Source: Gammaproteobacteria bacterium (lineage in GTDB: Bacteria > Pseudomonadota > Gammaproteobacteria > Xanthomonadales > SZUA-36). From it: DNA of 57,928 nucleotides. The stretch is taken from NCBI GenBank assembly GCA_024279945.1, contig JAJRRA010000086.1, forward strand, positions 1 through 57,928, read 5' to 3'. A model generated the notes under the pieces. That model was not told the DNA's origin. It made no database searches and saw nothing but the letters and a program-made list of their open reading frames with translations. Within the stretch, counting starts at the first letter, position 1. Every line of letters begins with the position of its first letter. This document shows positions 34,239 through 42,390 of this stretch, one piece after another. Both the position numbers and the translations under genes were made by a program.

Positions 34239-35617
34239 CAGCCTGTCCTCAGGGATGCGGCGGTCAGATCCAGGCAGCGCCAGGCCTTCTCCACCAGTTC
34301 GTCAATATGATGTTTCTCAACCACCAGGGGCGGAGAAACAATCATCGTATCACCCACGGCTCGCATGACCAGACCGTTGTTGACGCAGAAATCACGGCAG
34401 CGCGTACCCGCGCCAAGATCTTTGTGAAACCGTTCCCTGTTGGATTTATCCTTGACGATTTCAAGTGCTGCCATCAGGCCCACGCTGCGGGCCTCGCCCA
34501 CAATCGGGTGCTCGCCCAGCGTGACCCAGCGTTCATGGAAATAGGGAATGGTCTGTTTCTTCACCCGCTCGACGATATGTTCTTTCTGCATGATGCGGAT
34601 GCTGGCCAGCGCCACCGCACAAGCGGCAGGATGCCCGGAGTAGGTGAACCCGTGCGCGAATTCGCCGCCCTTGCTGACGATCACCTCGCTCACACGATCA
34701 CTGACCAGGGCCCCTCCCAGCGGCAGGTAACCGGACGTGACACCCTTGGCAAAGGAAATCAGATCGGGCTTGATGCCAAAATGGGTGGAGCCGAACCATT
34801 CACCCAAACGCCCGAATGCCGTGATCACTTCATCGGCAACCAGCAGGATATCGTATTCCTCACAGATTCGCTGGATTTCCGGCCAGTAACTGTCCGGTGG
34901 AATGATGACACCACCAGCGCCTTGCACCGGTTCACCGATAAATGCAGCGACCTTGTCAGCGCCCAGTTCCAGGATTTTTTCTTCCAGCAAGCGAGCCTGG
35001 CGCAGTCCGAATTCTTCGGCTGACAAATCAGCGCCCAACTCAAACTGGTGAGGTTGCTCAATATGCACGATGCCCGGCACCGGCAGCCTCATCTGCTCAT
35101 GCATGGCGCTCATACCGCTGAGACTGGCCCCAGCGATGGTGCTGCCATGATAGGCATTGTTGCGTGCGATGATGGTCATCTTGTCCGGCTGATCCATCAG
35201 ATCCCAATAACGCCGGATCAGGCGTATTTGCGTATCATTGGCTTCCGAACCGGATCCGGTAAAAAACACCTGCTTGAAATTTCCGGGGCTGAGTTCGCTC
35301 AGCAGAGCCGATAGTTCAATCGCAGGCGGGTGAGTGCACTGGAAAAAATTATTGTAATAGGGCAATTCCATCATCTGCAGAGTAGCCGCATCCACCAGTT
35401 CACGGCGACCGTAGCCCAGATTCACACACCACAGGCCGGCCATCCCATCCAGGATTTCCTGACCTTCAGAATCGTAAATATAAACACCATCGGCACGGGT
35501 AATAATTCGGGAGCCTCCCTTTTCAGCCAGTTCCTTGTGATCGGTAAAGGGATGCAGGTGGTGTTGCCGGTCATGGCTTTGCCAGTAGTCGGTTTTCTGT
35601 TGGCTTGCAGCACTCAT
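34238..35617 (-). CDS. class III aminotransferase (putrescine/polyamine type)
   Basis: A 459-residue PLP-dependent aminotransferase. The N-terminal GLWCVNLGYGRREL, the cofactor region FFTGSGSEANDTQIRLI, the Asp in LLVADEVITAFGRLGEWF, and the Schiff-base lysine in SFAKGVTSGYLPLGGA are present. Closest classes by motif are SpuC-like putrescine-pyruvate and omega-amino acid aminotransferases. With agmatinase and an aldehyde dehydrogenase downstream it gives a transamination route from putrescine, parallel to the gamma-glutamyl route. It is preceded by a TetR gene 54 bases upstream on the same strand. Confidence 0.9.
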   Translation of the reverse strand: MSAASQQKTDYWQSHDRQHHLHPFTDHKELAEKGGSRIITRADGVYIYDSEGQEILDGMAGLWCVNLGYGRRELVDAATLQMMELPYYNNFFQCTHPPAIELSALLSELSPGNFKQVFFTGSGSEANDTQIRLIRRYWDLMDQPDKMTIIARNNAYHGSTIAGASLSGMSAMHEQMRLPVPGIVHIEQPHQFELGADLSAEEFGLRQARLLEEKILELGADKVAAFIGEPVQGAGGVIIPPDSYWPEIQRICEEYDILLVADEVITAFGRLGEWFGSTHFGIKPDLISFAKGVTSGYLPLGGALVSDRVSEVIVSKGGEFAHGFTYSGHPAACAVALASIRIMQKEHIVERVKKQTIPYFHERWVTLGEHPIVGEARSVGLMAALEIVKDKSNRERFHKDLGAGTRCRDFCVNNGLVMRAVGDTMIVSPPLVVEKHHIDELVEKAWRCLDLTAASLRTG

Positions 35618-35671
35618 AATTCTTCTCCAGATAATCCCGATGACGTCATCGGCAATCCAATATTTTCACCT

Positions 35672-36265
35672 TTAACGGCAGCGTAGTTTTTCAAGGTAAT
35701 CCGTAATCAATTTCTTTTGCAATTTCGGCGGCACGAGCTTCGAATGCAACAAGCCCTGTTGACCAAGCCCGGCGGAAAACACCCAAATCGCCCTGGCCTC
35801 AAAAGCACTGTCGATATCCGCTCGAATTTCGCCTGCCTCCTGCGCCTCGTCCAGCAACCCGCATATGCGCTTGCACCATCCGTCAATCAGTTCGGTATGC
35901 ATGTCTGCAAAGCGTTGCTGCAAAGCCGCCTTGTATGAGAAAGCCAGCCAAACCACGGCGTCTTCCCGATCGGCCTGCGTCACGACCATGTCATCAAAGA
36001 GTAAGTGCTGCAGTGCTTTTAAACCTGAGTGTCTGCTGGAATATTCATTGACCCGGCGTGCCTGTTGCGAGGTGGAATAGCGCACCGCATGCAGCAGCAG
36101 GTCGTCCCTGGATTTGAAATAGTGAAACAGAGAACCGTAGGACAGGCTGGCTTCAGCCGCTACCGCACGCATGGTCATGCCTTCAAAGCCATCCCGCGCA
36201 ATCAGGCGGATGGCCGCCTGGGCAAACTTTTCGCGCTGCTGCTCATGATCAACGATTTTGGGCAA
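35672..36265 (-). CDS. TetR-family regulator of the polyamine locus
   Basis: 197 residues with helix-turn-helix at about 11-58 (FAQAAIRLIARDGFEGMTMRA, EASLSYGSLFHYFKSRDDLL), resembling BetI. The C-terminal half has YKAALQQRFADMHTELI and an alpha-helical ligand domain. It probably heads the aminotransferase operon, and it is divergent from the frameshifted oxidoreductase at 36388. An ACCAATTGGT palindrome lies between a perfect minus-strand TATAAT and a plus-strand TATAAA, which would suit autorepression and control of both sides. The ligand is unknown; a polyamine or an aminoaldehyde is likely from context. Confidence 0.88.
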   Translation of the reverse strand: MPKIVDHEQQREKFAQAAIRLIARDGFEGMTMRAVAAEASLSYGSLFHYFKSRDDLLLHAVRYSTSQQARRVNEYSSRHSGLKALQHLLFDDMVVTQADREDAVVWLAFSYKAALQQRFADMHTELIDGWCKRICGLLDEAQEAGEIRADIDSAFEARAIWVFSAGLGQQGLLHSKLVPPKLQKKLITDYLEKLRCR

Positions 36266-36324
36266 TTTCCTGGGCTCCTGTACTTCAGGCCTTGACCCAT
36301 ACAGTCATCCGGCCTTAGAATTTA

Positions 36325-36348
36325 ATTATATCGACCAATTGGTATAAA
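36325..36348. promoter_or_regulatory. divergent promoter region with TetR-type palindrome
   Basis: A perfect 10-bp palindrome ACCAATTGGT (36334-36343) sits between a minus-strand -10 TATAAT (36330-36325) and a plus-strand TATAAA (36343-36348). Partial symmetry extends outward through the flanking AT bases. The -35 elements are weak on both sides. The position is ideal for repression of the adjacent TetR operon and the oxidoreductase gene. Confidence 0.5.
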
Positions 36349-36387
36349 TAAAAGCCCTACGGAAGAAGCCGGCACAGGAATTTCCAT

Positions 36388-37676
36388 ATGACAGGCCAGT
36401 ATCAGTTCCAGGAACACCCCCGGTCCTACTATGCCGCCACTGCAAATGAGAAGGTCGAGTACCCGGCACTTGAGGGCAAAATAACAGCGGATATCTGTGT
36501 TGTTGGCGGTGGTTTTACCGGCGTGGCAACGGCCCTGGAACTGGCTGAGCGGGGCTACTCCGTGATCCTGACCGAGGCCAACCGCATCGCCTGGGGAGCA
36601 ACCGGTCGCAACGGCGGACAGTTGATCCACGGCATCAGCGGTTTGCACAGAGTCCGGAAAAAGCACGGTGAAGGCATCGCCGATATGCTGTGGGATCTCG
36701 AATGGCGCGGACACGACATCGTGCATGAGCGTGTTGCCCGCTATGCCATAGACTGCGACCTCAAAATGGATACATCGAAACTGCGGTAAAACCCCGCCAC
36801 ATGCGGGCGTTGAAGGACTATGCAGCAGAACTGGAAATGCGGAAGTTTCCCTATGAATATGAACTGTGGGATCGGGAAAAAACCTGCCAGATGCTGGGCA
36901 CCGAGGCCTATCTCGGCGGAGTAGTCACCTACCGGGATGGTCACCTGCATCCGTTGAATCTCTGCCTGGGTGAGGTCCGCGCGGCCCAGTCGCTGGGTGT
37001 GCAGATCTTCGAGAAATCCCCGGTCACCCGGATTGAACACGGTGAAAAACCCCGGGTACACACAAGCAGTGGACAGGTGGAAGCCTATAGCGTGGTGCTG
37101 GCAGGCAATGCCTATCACCAACTGGAGCCGAAACATCTATCCAACCTCACCTTCCCGGCCGGCAGTTACATCATTGCCACAGAGCCGCTGTCGGATGAAA
37201 TGGTGAATGAGATCAACCCGCAGGACCTGGCCATCTGCGACATGAACGAAATCCTGGACTATTTCCGCCTGTCGGCCGACAAGCGCATGCTGTATGGCGG
37301 ACGCTGCAATTATTCAGGCCGTGAACCGGCCAGCATCAAGGCGGCCATCCTGCCACGCATGCTCAAGATTTACCCGCAACTCAGGGATGTGAAAATCGAA
37401 TATGAATGGGGCGGCAACATCGGCATCGTACTGAATCGCATCCCTGCCCTGGGGCGCATCAATAACAACGTCTATTACTGCCAGGGATATTCCGGGCACG
37501 GCGTCAACGCTACCCACATCATGGGTGAAATCATGGCGGATGCGATCACGGGCACAATGGAAAAATTTGACCTGTTCGCCAACATGAAGCACTTCCGGAT
37601 ACCCGGCTCCCAATGGCTGGGTAACCAGATCATCGCGCTGGGTATGCTGTATTACCGGATCAAGGATTTGCTCTAG
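36388..37676 (+). pseudogene. PuuB-like FAD-dependent oxidoreductase, broken by a -1 shift
   Basis: Two frames (36388-36789 and the frame whose first ATG is at 36801) make one ~430-residue protein of the gamma-glutamylputrescine oxidase class. The first has the FAD motif ICVVGGGFTGVATALEL and AWGATGRNGGQLIHG; the second has GGVVTYRDGHLHPLNLCLG, YGGRCNYSGREP, IEYEWGGNIGIVLNRIPALG and YYCQGYSGHGVNATH. At the A-run 36763-36766 the frame changes: restoring one base reads CDLKNGYIETAVKPRHMRALK, continuous with the family. Either a disabled paralogue of the gene at 30322-31731 or a base missing from the sequence. Confidence 0.85.
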
Positions 37677-37683
37677 CAGTCTG

Positions 37684-37929
37684 TTAGCCCAGCACCCAGT
37701 CCCTCATCAGGACCTTGATCTGGGTCTGGTAAGGCACATTGCTCATTTTCGCTTTGGCTTTGAATGCACTCAACAGGTCCTCCGGCACTTTCATGCTGAT
37801 CAGCTTGCTTCTCGCAGGTCGCTTGCCGTGCAAACAGCGAAAATCATCGAGAAACTGAACCACCTGGTCTGGCGTCAAGTCACGGCATTGTTGCAAATAT
37901 TCTTCGGAATAATACTGTATGACCTTCAT
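37684..37929 (-). CDS. CopG/ribbon-helix-helix-like antitoxin
   Basis: 81 residues. The C-terminal half, RSKLISMKVPEDLLSAFKAKA to YQTQIKVLMRDWVLG, matches the ribbon-helix-helix pattern: one beta strand (KLISMKVPE) and two helices. Proteins of this kind pair with nucleotidyltransferase genes. It starts inside the stop of the upstream gene (ATGA at 37926-37929), so the two are coupled. It would be the antitoxin and the operon repressor, with the 38398-38415 palindrome as operator; inference. Confidence 0.75.
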   Translation of the reverse strand: MKVIQYYSEEYLQQCRDLTPDQVVQFLDDFRCLHGKRPARSKLISMKVPEDLLSAFKAKAKMSNVPYQTQIKVLMRDWVLG

Positions 37930-38390
37930 TTGAGCCTCTCCAGGGCGTCTGCATCCTCAATATCCTGCGGGCGGCCACTGGCACGTTTCATTTCGATCAA
38001 CTCCTCCAACTGCAAAACATGAATCGAACCCCCTGCTGTGTGCAAGCTCTGACGGCCTTTACCCTTCAGGTCATAGGTAATAATGATGTCGAGCAGTTGG
38101 GAAGTATCTTCGGGATGATAGAAATTCCAGGCGACCAGGTTACGCTTGCTGATGTATTCATCACGAAACTGATAAATATCATCGGCGCTGACCGGTAATC
38201 TTGATACCAGGCCTAACTCCTTCAGTATGTTTTCGGTCCGGCGCAGCGTGCTCAAGTCCCAATTAACGGCTATATCAACGTCCATCGTGCCGCGCACGGC
38301 GCCATGCAAAGCGACCGCATATCCACCCACTACGGCATAACGCACATTGTGTTGCACCAATGCATTGCAGACCTTGTTGATAAATATCAT
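37926..38390 (-). CDS. minimal nucleotidyltransferase, predicted toxin of a TA pair
   Basis: 154 residues of the polymerase-beta-like nucleotidyltransferase fold, in the AbiEii/DUF6036 neighbourhood. VRYAVVGGYAVALHGAVRGT has the GG(A/Y) motif and TMDVDIAV is the DxD-type metal-binding stretch (about residues 37-42). LLDIIITYDL gives the third acidic residue, and a C-terminal helix carries LEELIEMKRASGRPQDIEDADAL, the usual K..SGR..D..D end. Toxins of this class modify tRNA or nucleotides. No ribosome site precedes the ATG at 38390. Confidence 0.8.
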   Translation of the reverse strand: MIFINKVCNALVQHNVRYAVVGGYAVALHGAVRGTMDVDIAVNWDLSTLRRTENILKELGLVSRLPVSADDIYQFRDEYISKRNLVAWNFYHPEDTSQLLDIIITYDLKGKGRQSLHTAGGSIHVLQLEELIEMKRASGRPQDIEDADALERLK

Positions 38391-38397
38391 GAATAAA

Positions 38398-38415
38398 GTA
38401 TATACCGGTATATAC
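38398..38415. promoter_or_regulatory. 18-bp perfect palindrome, TA operator candidate
   Basis: GTATATACCGGTATATAC is a perfect 18-bp palindrome beginning 8 bases before the ATG of the nucleotidyltransferase (minus strand). It contains a TATACT hexamer that could be the -10, in which case the transcript would start at or next to the start codon (leaderless), agreeing with the lack of a Shine-Dalgarno sequence. It is well suited to a ribbon-helix-helix dimer of dimers. Confidence 0.6.
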
Positions 38416-38521
38416 CCAAATCATAGACGTATTTCTGAATTTCAGCACGGCAGCAGGACTTTTTCCACAAAGCCGGGCTCCTTCACGGTCAGGTTGATTC
38501 CTCCACAATCCGGACTGGGAT

Positions 38522-38573
38522 TAAGATGTAAAATACGGCATCTTATTGACATAGTTTTATGCTGTGGTAAGAA
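38522..38573 (+). promoter_or_regulatory. possible promoter and inverted repeat before the second IPTL-CTERM gene
   Basis: In the 339-base gap 38391-38729 I see, besides the TA palindrome, an inverted repeat TAAGATG (38522-38528) / CATCTTA (38539-38545). It ends next to a perfect -35 TTGACA (38546-38551); a poor -10 TAAGAA follows after 16 bp (38568-38573). The leader to the start codon would be about 150 bases. The rest of the gap shows no gene or RNA that I recognise. Confidence 0.3.
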
Positions 38574-38729
38574 TGATCCATTACTGTCGGAACAACTCAA
38601 TTCAACAGGCTTAGTGAATCACCTGTCACGTGCGGTAAAGAACAGTTCGTGGAGTGGGATTTCAGCGTGCAGGAAATCCATAAATAGAAAAAAAATCATA
38701 CCAGTACAGATTAATTTATGGAGGTAATG

Positions 38730-40334
38730 GTGAGAATAATTTCCAGAATAAATAAATTTCCTGGCGTGAGTGCCATTTTTCTGGCATCACTCATGGCCAT
38801 GGCAATGCCCGCACAAGCCGGTTCTTTCGGCTATGATTTCAACACCCTCAGCGGAAGCGATACATACCCGTTTACCAACCTTGACGGCCAGGACGGCTGG
38901 ACCTCGGAGGGTTATCCAAGCAATGCATTTATCATGGGTGTAACGAGCACCCTTGGCTTTGACGGTACCCCTGCACTTCGTTTCCAGGACGTGGGTTCCG
39001 GCTACGGTGTTGATGCATCCCACCTGCGCTCACCCACCTTCCTGCTGCCACAGGTAAACCCATACGTGGCTAACATGGTGCTTGAGGGAGACTTTGGTGT
39101 CGGCTACTGGGGTAATTCACTGAGGCTTGCCGCAGATGTTTCCACGGTCGATGGCCAGATTCGAAAGACCGACCCCAGCGAAATTGGCCCGGGACTGAAC
39201 ATTGGTTCGAATGACACAGTTGTCGGTCTGCGACTCATTGATGCAACCGGCGGTGTCACATCGGTGACGCTCGCCTCCCTCGGCATCCAGAATGGCGACT
39301 GGGTGCGCTTGCGTCTTGCTATCGATTTCGATGGTGCCGGAACGGGCAGCGTCTATTACCAGAATTTAAGCAATGGTGACCCGTCAATGCAGCCAGTGGG
39401 GGCTCTGCAGAACATCCCAATGGGATTTAACCTCGCCGCAAATGACGCCAGCAACCCGGGATTGTGGGACGCACTCTTCATCCACCTCGAAGGTGCAACC
39501 AATCAGCTTGACAACATCTCGGTGGAAACTGCCGAAAGCTCGTTTGCAACCTTCCACGTCAGCAAAGATTTCGAACCGGCTAACGATGCGGAAGTCGAGG
39601 TATTCAGCAGCTGTAACGATGGGCTGCCACTGAACAATAATGCAACGATTACCGAAAATTCCGATGGCGTCACATTCATTGTTGAACATTACACTGACGG
39701 CAATCTGGAATGTGAAATCACTGAAGGTCCAGTAGCCGATGGTTATAACGACAGCTACGTCGCCAGCATCGTGAATGGTGGCGCTGATGAGCTTGGCAAC
39801 GTCGATGGTTGTCAGTTCACCGGGGTTGTGGGCGGTGATTTTGCATGTGAAATCACCAACCGGGGACAGAATGCGACTTTCACGGTCACCAAAACCTGGG
39901 AAGTTATCAATGAAGGTGGTGACCTTGTTCCACAAGTGGCTGATATTCTTATCCGGTGCGAAAGGAAAATCAGGAGCGCATCACCCGGAGCCGATACCGG
40001 CTTTGATGGCCTTTTTACCGCCAGGAAGAAACTGATGGGCGATGACGAATTGTGGGTTGAAGTCGCGACCGATACCAAGTTCGGGCCCGGTCGCTGCAAT
40101 GGCATTGAGTTAGTAGCCAGACATGACAGCGCAGTTGAGCAATCAACGACATGCTCGTCTACTCCTAAGCCGAGTGCTTCGTGGACCAAACTGGGACCAG
40201 GTGAATCGGGCGGTTGCTCATTCACCAACACGGTGTTCTTCGACGGTATCCCGGCGCTGAACCGCTACGGCCTGGCCTTACTGGCCCTGCTGATGCTGGG
40301 TGTCGGCGCAGTCGGGTTTAGGAGGTTTAGCTAA
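38730..40334 (+). CDS. IPTL-CTERM-like exported protein
   Basis: About 534 residues. The start is taken at the GTG at 38730, because GGAGG at 38720-38724 is 5 bases before it and only 2 before the ATG at 38727; an ATG at 38718 has no ribosome site. The signal peptide ends at MAMPAQAGSF. Residues ~30-270 form a jelly-roll-like domain (LRFQDVGSGYGVDASHL, GDWVRLRLAIDFDGAGTGSVYY). Cys-rich modules follow (CNDGLPLNNNATIT; GCQFTGVVGGDFACEITN). The end is IPALNRYGLALLALLMLG then GFRRFS. The tail half is paralogous to the protein at 1-1431. A Rho-independent terminator follows. Confidence 0.88.
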   Translation: MRIISRINKFPGVSAIFLASLMAMAMPAQAGSFGYDFNTLSGSDTYPFTNLDGQDGWTSEGYPSNAFIMGVTSTLGFDGTPALRFQDVGSGYGVDASHLRSPTFLLPQVNPYVANMVLEGDFGVGYWGNSLRLAADVSTVDGQIRKTDPSEIGPGLNIGSNDTVVGLRLIDATGGVTSVTLASLGIQNGDWVRLRLAIDFDGAGTGSVYYQNLSNGDPSMQPVGALQNIPMGFNLAANDASNPGLWDALFIHLEGATNQLDNISVETAESSFATFHVSKDFEPANDAEVEVFSSCNDGLPLNNNATITENSDGVTFIVEHYTDGNLECEITEGPVADGYNDSYVASIVNGGADELGNVDGCQFTGVVGGDFACEITNRGQNATFTVTKTWEVINEGGDLVPQVADILIRCERKIRSASPGADTGFDGLFTARKKLMGDDELWVEVATDTKFGPGRCNGIELVARHDSAVEQSTTCSSTPKPSASWTKLGPGESGGCSFTNTVFFDGIPALNRYGLALLALLMLGVGAVGFRRFS

Positions 40335-40357
40335 GTCAGCAGCCCTGACCCTGGAAT

Positions 40358-42379
40358 TCAAAACCCCGCAGTTGTACCACGGCTGCGGGTTTTTTTTATG
40401 GGCGCCGGTGGATCGGGCAGGTCAATGACCCGGGACAACATGGGATTCGCATGCACCGAGTGAGGAATACCCATGGCGTCGACAAAATGCCGCTGGAAAT
40501 TCTCGTCCACAGCCGTTTCAACTTTTTCGATCCGGCGCACCCGGCTTTCGATCTCCGGACGTGATGCACGGTTCAGCAAGGCAATCCGTGCGCCCGTTCC
40601 GGCCGCATTGGCAGCAGAGGATACCTGCTCGAGATCGCAGTCGGGAATTATGCCCAGCACCATGGCGTATTTGACGTCGATGTGGCTGCCAAAAGCACCG
40701 GCCAAACGAATCCGATCCACCCTGTCCACGCCCATGCGGTCCATCAGCAATCGCGCGCCGGCATATAAAGCCGCCTTGGCCAGTTGGATGGCGCGCACAT
40801 CGGTCTGCTGAATGCGGATTTCCGGCTCGCCTTCGTGCAGCAGGTAGGAAAAGGTACGGCCCTCAGCCCGGATACGAGGATTGCGCTGCGCCATCGCGCC
40901 GTCAATCATGCCGTCGCGGCGGATAATGCCGGCGAGGAACATGCCGGCAATGGCTTCGATAATGCCCGAACCGCAGATACCGGTAACGCCCTGCCCGCCC
41001 GGAACCTTCCCCAACTCATTCTCGAAACCGGGATCATCGGACCAAAGCTCGCAGCCGATGACGCTGAAGCGTGGCTCCAGGGTTTGTGGATCAATCCGGA
41101 CGCGCTCAATGGCGCCGGGCGCGGCGCGCTGACCACCGCTGATCTGTGCGCCTTCGAACGCCGGGCCGGTCGGACTGGAGGCAGCCAGTAACTTTTTCCG
41201 GTTTCCCAGTACGATTTCAGCATTGGTGCCGACATCAATGATCAGGGTGATCTGGTCGCTGTTCCAGGGTGTCTCCGCCAACAACACGGCTGCCGTATCA
41301 GCTCCCACATGACCGGCAATGCAGGGCAGTAAATAGGCACGCGCATTTGGATGCAGGCAGATATCGAGATCCTTGCTGTGCACTTCAACTGCATGGTCAG
41401 TCGCCAGTGCAAAAGGAGCGACACCCAACGGTGTGGGATCCAGCCCCAGCAACAGGTGATGCATGACCGGGTTACCCACGAGTGTGATTTCCAGTATTTC
41501 TGTCGTATCGATCCCGGCTTGCCGGGCGGCATCTGCAATCAGCTCACTGATGGCCGAACGAACCACTGTTGTCATTTGCCCGGCGCCTTCGGGGTGGAGC
41601 ATGACGTATGAGACGCGACTCATCAGGTCTTCACCAAAACGGATCTGGGGATTCATGGCGCCCGCACTAGCCAGCATTTCGCCACTGGCAAGATCACACA
41701 ATTGAACCGCAATAGTCGTCGATCCCACATCCACGGCTGCACCGCAGATCCGCTCACGGAATCCCGGCCAGACCGCAACAATCTGTTGTCCTTTGCGAAT
41801 CGCTACCGTTAGCTGCCACTTTCCCGCACGCAAAGTAGCCTGCAAAGTCCGCGTCACGCTCAGGTCGCAACTCAGCCCGGACAATCCCCAGTCCTTCTCC
41901 AGCGATACCAACAAGCGTTCCAGATCACCGTCCGGGCTACCCAAATCGGGCTCGGCCACCTGGGTGAAATACAGGTGGATCAGCGGGTCCAGTTCGATGT
42001 CATGCGCCTCGAAATCCTTGCGTACTACCTGACGATGAACCTGGCTTCCGGCTGGTACATCGATACGCACATCGGCGAGAATTTTTGCCTTGCAACTCAG
42101 GCGATTGCCGGGAATCAGGCGCCCGCGCTGCAGGCAGTATTGCTCGTCCTCATCCATCTCACTGAGGTGACCCGGGCTGGAAACCATGCCTTCACGGGCG
42201 AAGCTGCCTTCAACTGCTTCCACCTGGCAGCGCCCACATCGGGCGCGGCCACCACAGATGGAATCAATATCCACACCCAATTGACGTGCAGCGTGCAGTA
42301 CTGACGTTCCGAGCGGAAAACGCCCGCGCTTGCCGGATGGGCTGAACACGATTAAAGCATCAGAGCCTTCAGCCTTCAT
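40358..42379 (-). CDS. ferredoxin-ASKHA corrinoid activation protein (RamA-like, DUF4445)
   Basis: About 673 residues. The N-terminal 2Fe-2S domain has Cys42, Cys48 and Cys51 (CGGRARCGRC) and Cys95 (NRLSCKAKI). The C-terminal ASKHA ATPase domain (DUF4445) begins CGAAVDVGSTTIAVQLCDLA, then LIIDVGTNAEIVLGN, GPAFEGAQISGG, GICGSGIIEAIAGM and RIRLAGAFGSHID. Such proteins use ATP and electrons from the cluster to reduce inactive Co(II) corrinoid to Co(I). It is the last gene of the corrinoid operon, 11 bases after the methyltransferase. The start at 42379 (MKAEGSD) is preferred to the upstream frame, which lies in the methyltransferase end. Confidence 0.9.
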   Translation of the reverse strand: MKAEGSDALIVFSPSGKRGRFPLGTSVLHAARQLGVDIDSICGGRARCGRCQVEAVEGSFAREGMVSSPGHLSEMDEDEQYCLQRGRLIPGNRLSCKAKILADVRIDVPAGSQVHRQVVRKDFEAHDIELDPLIHLYFTQVAEPDLGSPDGDLERLLVSLEKDWGLSGLSCDLSVTRTLQATLRAGKWQLTVAIRKGQQIVAVWPGFRERICGAAVDVGSTTIAVQLCDLASGEMLASAGAMNPQIRFGEDLMSRVSYVMLHPEGAGQMTTVVRSAISELIADAARQAGIDTTEILEITLVGNPVMHHLLLGLDPTPLGVAPFALATDHAVEVHSKDLDICLHPNARAYLLPCIAGHVGADTAAVLLAETPWNSDQITLIIDVGTNAEIVLGNRKKLLAASSPTGPAFEGAQISGGQRAAPGAIERVRIDPQTLEPRFSVIGCELWSDDPGFENELGKVPGGQGVTGICGSGIIEAIAGMFLAGIIRRDGMIDGAMAQRNPRIRAEGRTFSYLLHEGEPEIRIQQTDVRAIQLAKAALYAGARLLMDRMGVDRVDRIRLAGAFGSHIDVKYAMVLGIIPDCDLEQVSSAANAAGTGARIALLNRASRPEIESRVRRIEKVETAVDENFQRHFVDAMGIPHSVHANPMLSRVIDLPDPPAPIKKTRSRGTTAGF
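40366..40398 (+). terminator. Rho-independent terminator after the second IPTL-CTERM gene
   Basis: A 7-bp GC stem CCCGCAG (40366-40372) / CTGCGGG (40384-40390) is followed by eight T. It lies about 30 bases beyond the IPTL-CTERM stop and inside the last codons of the convergent reactivase gene. Confidence 0.75.
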
Positions 42380-42390
42380 CCTGTAAGCAC

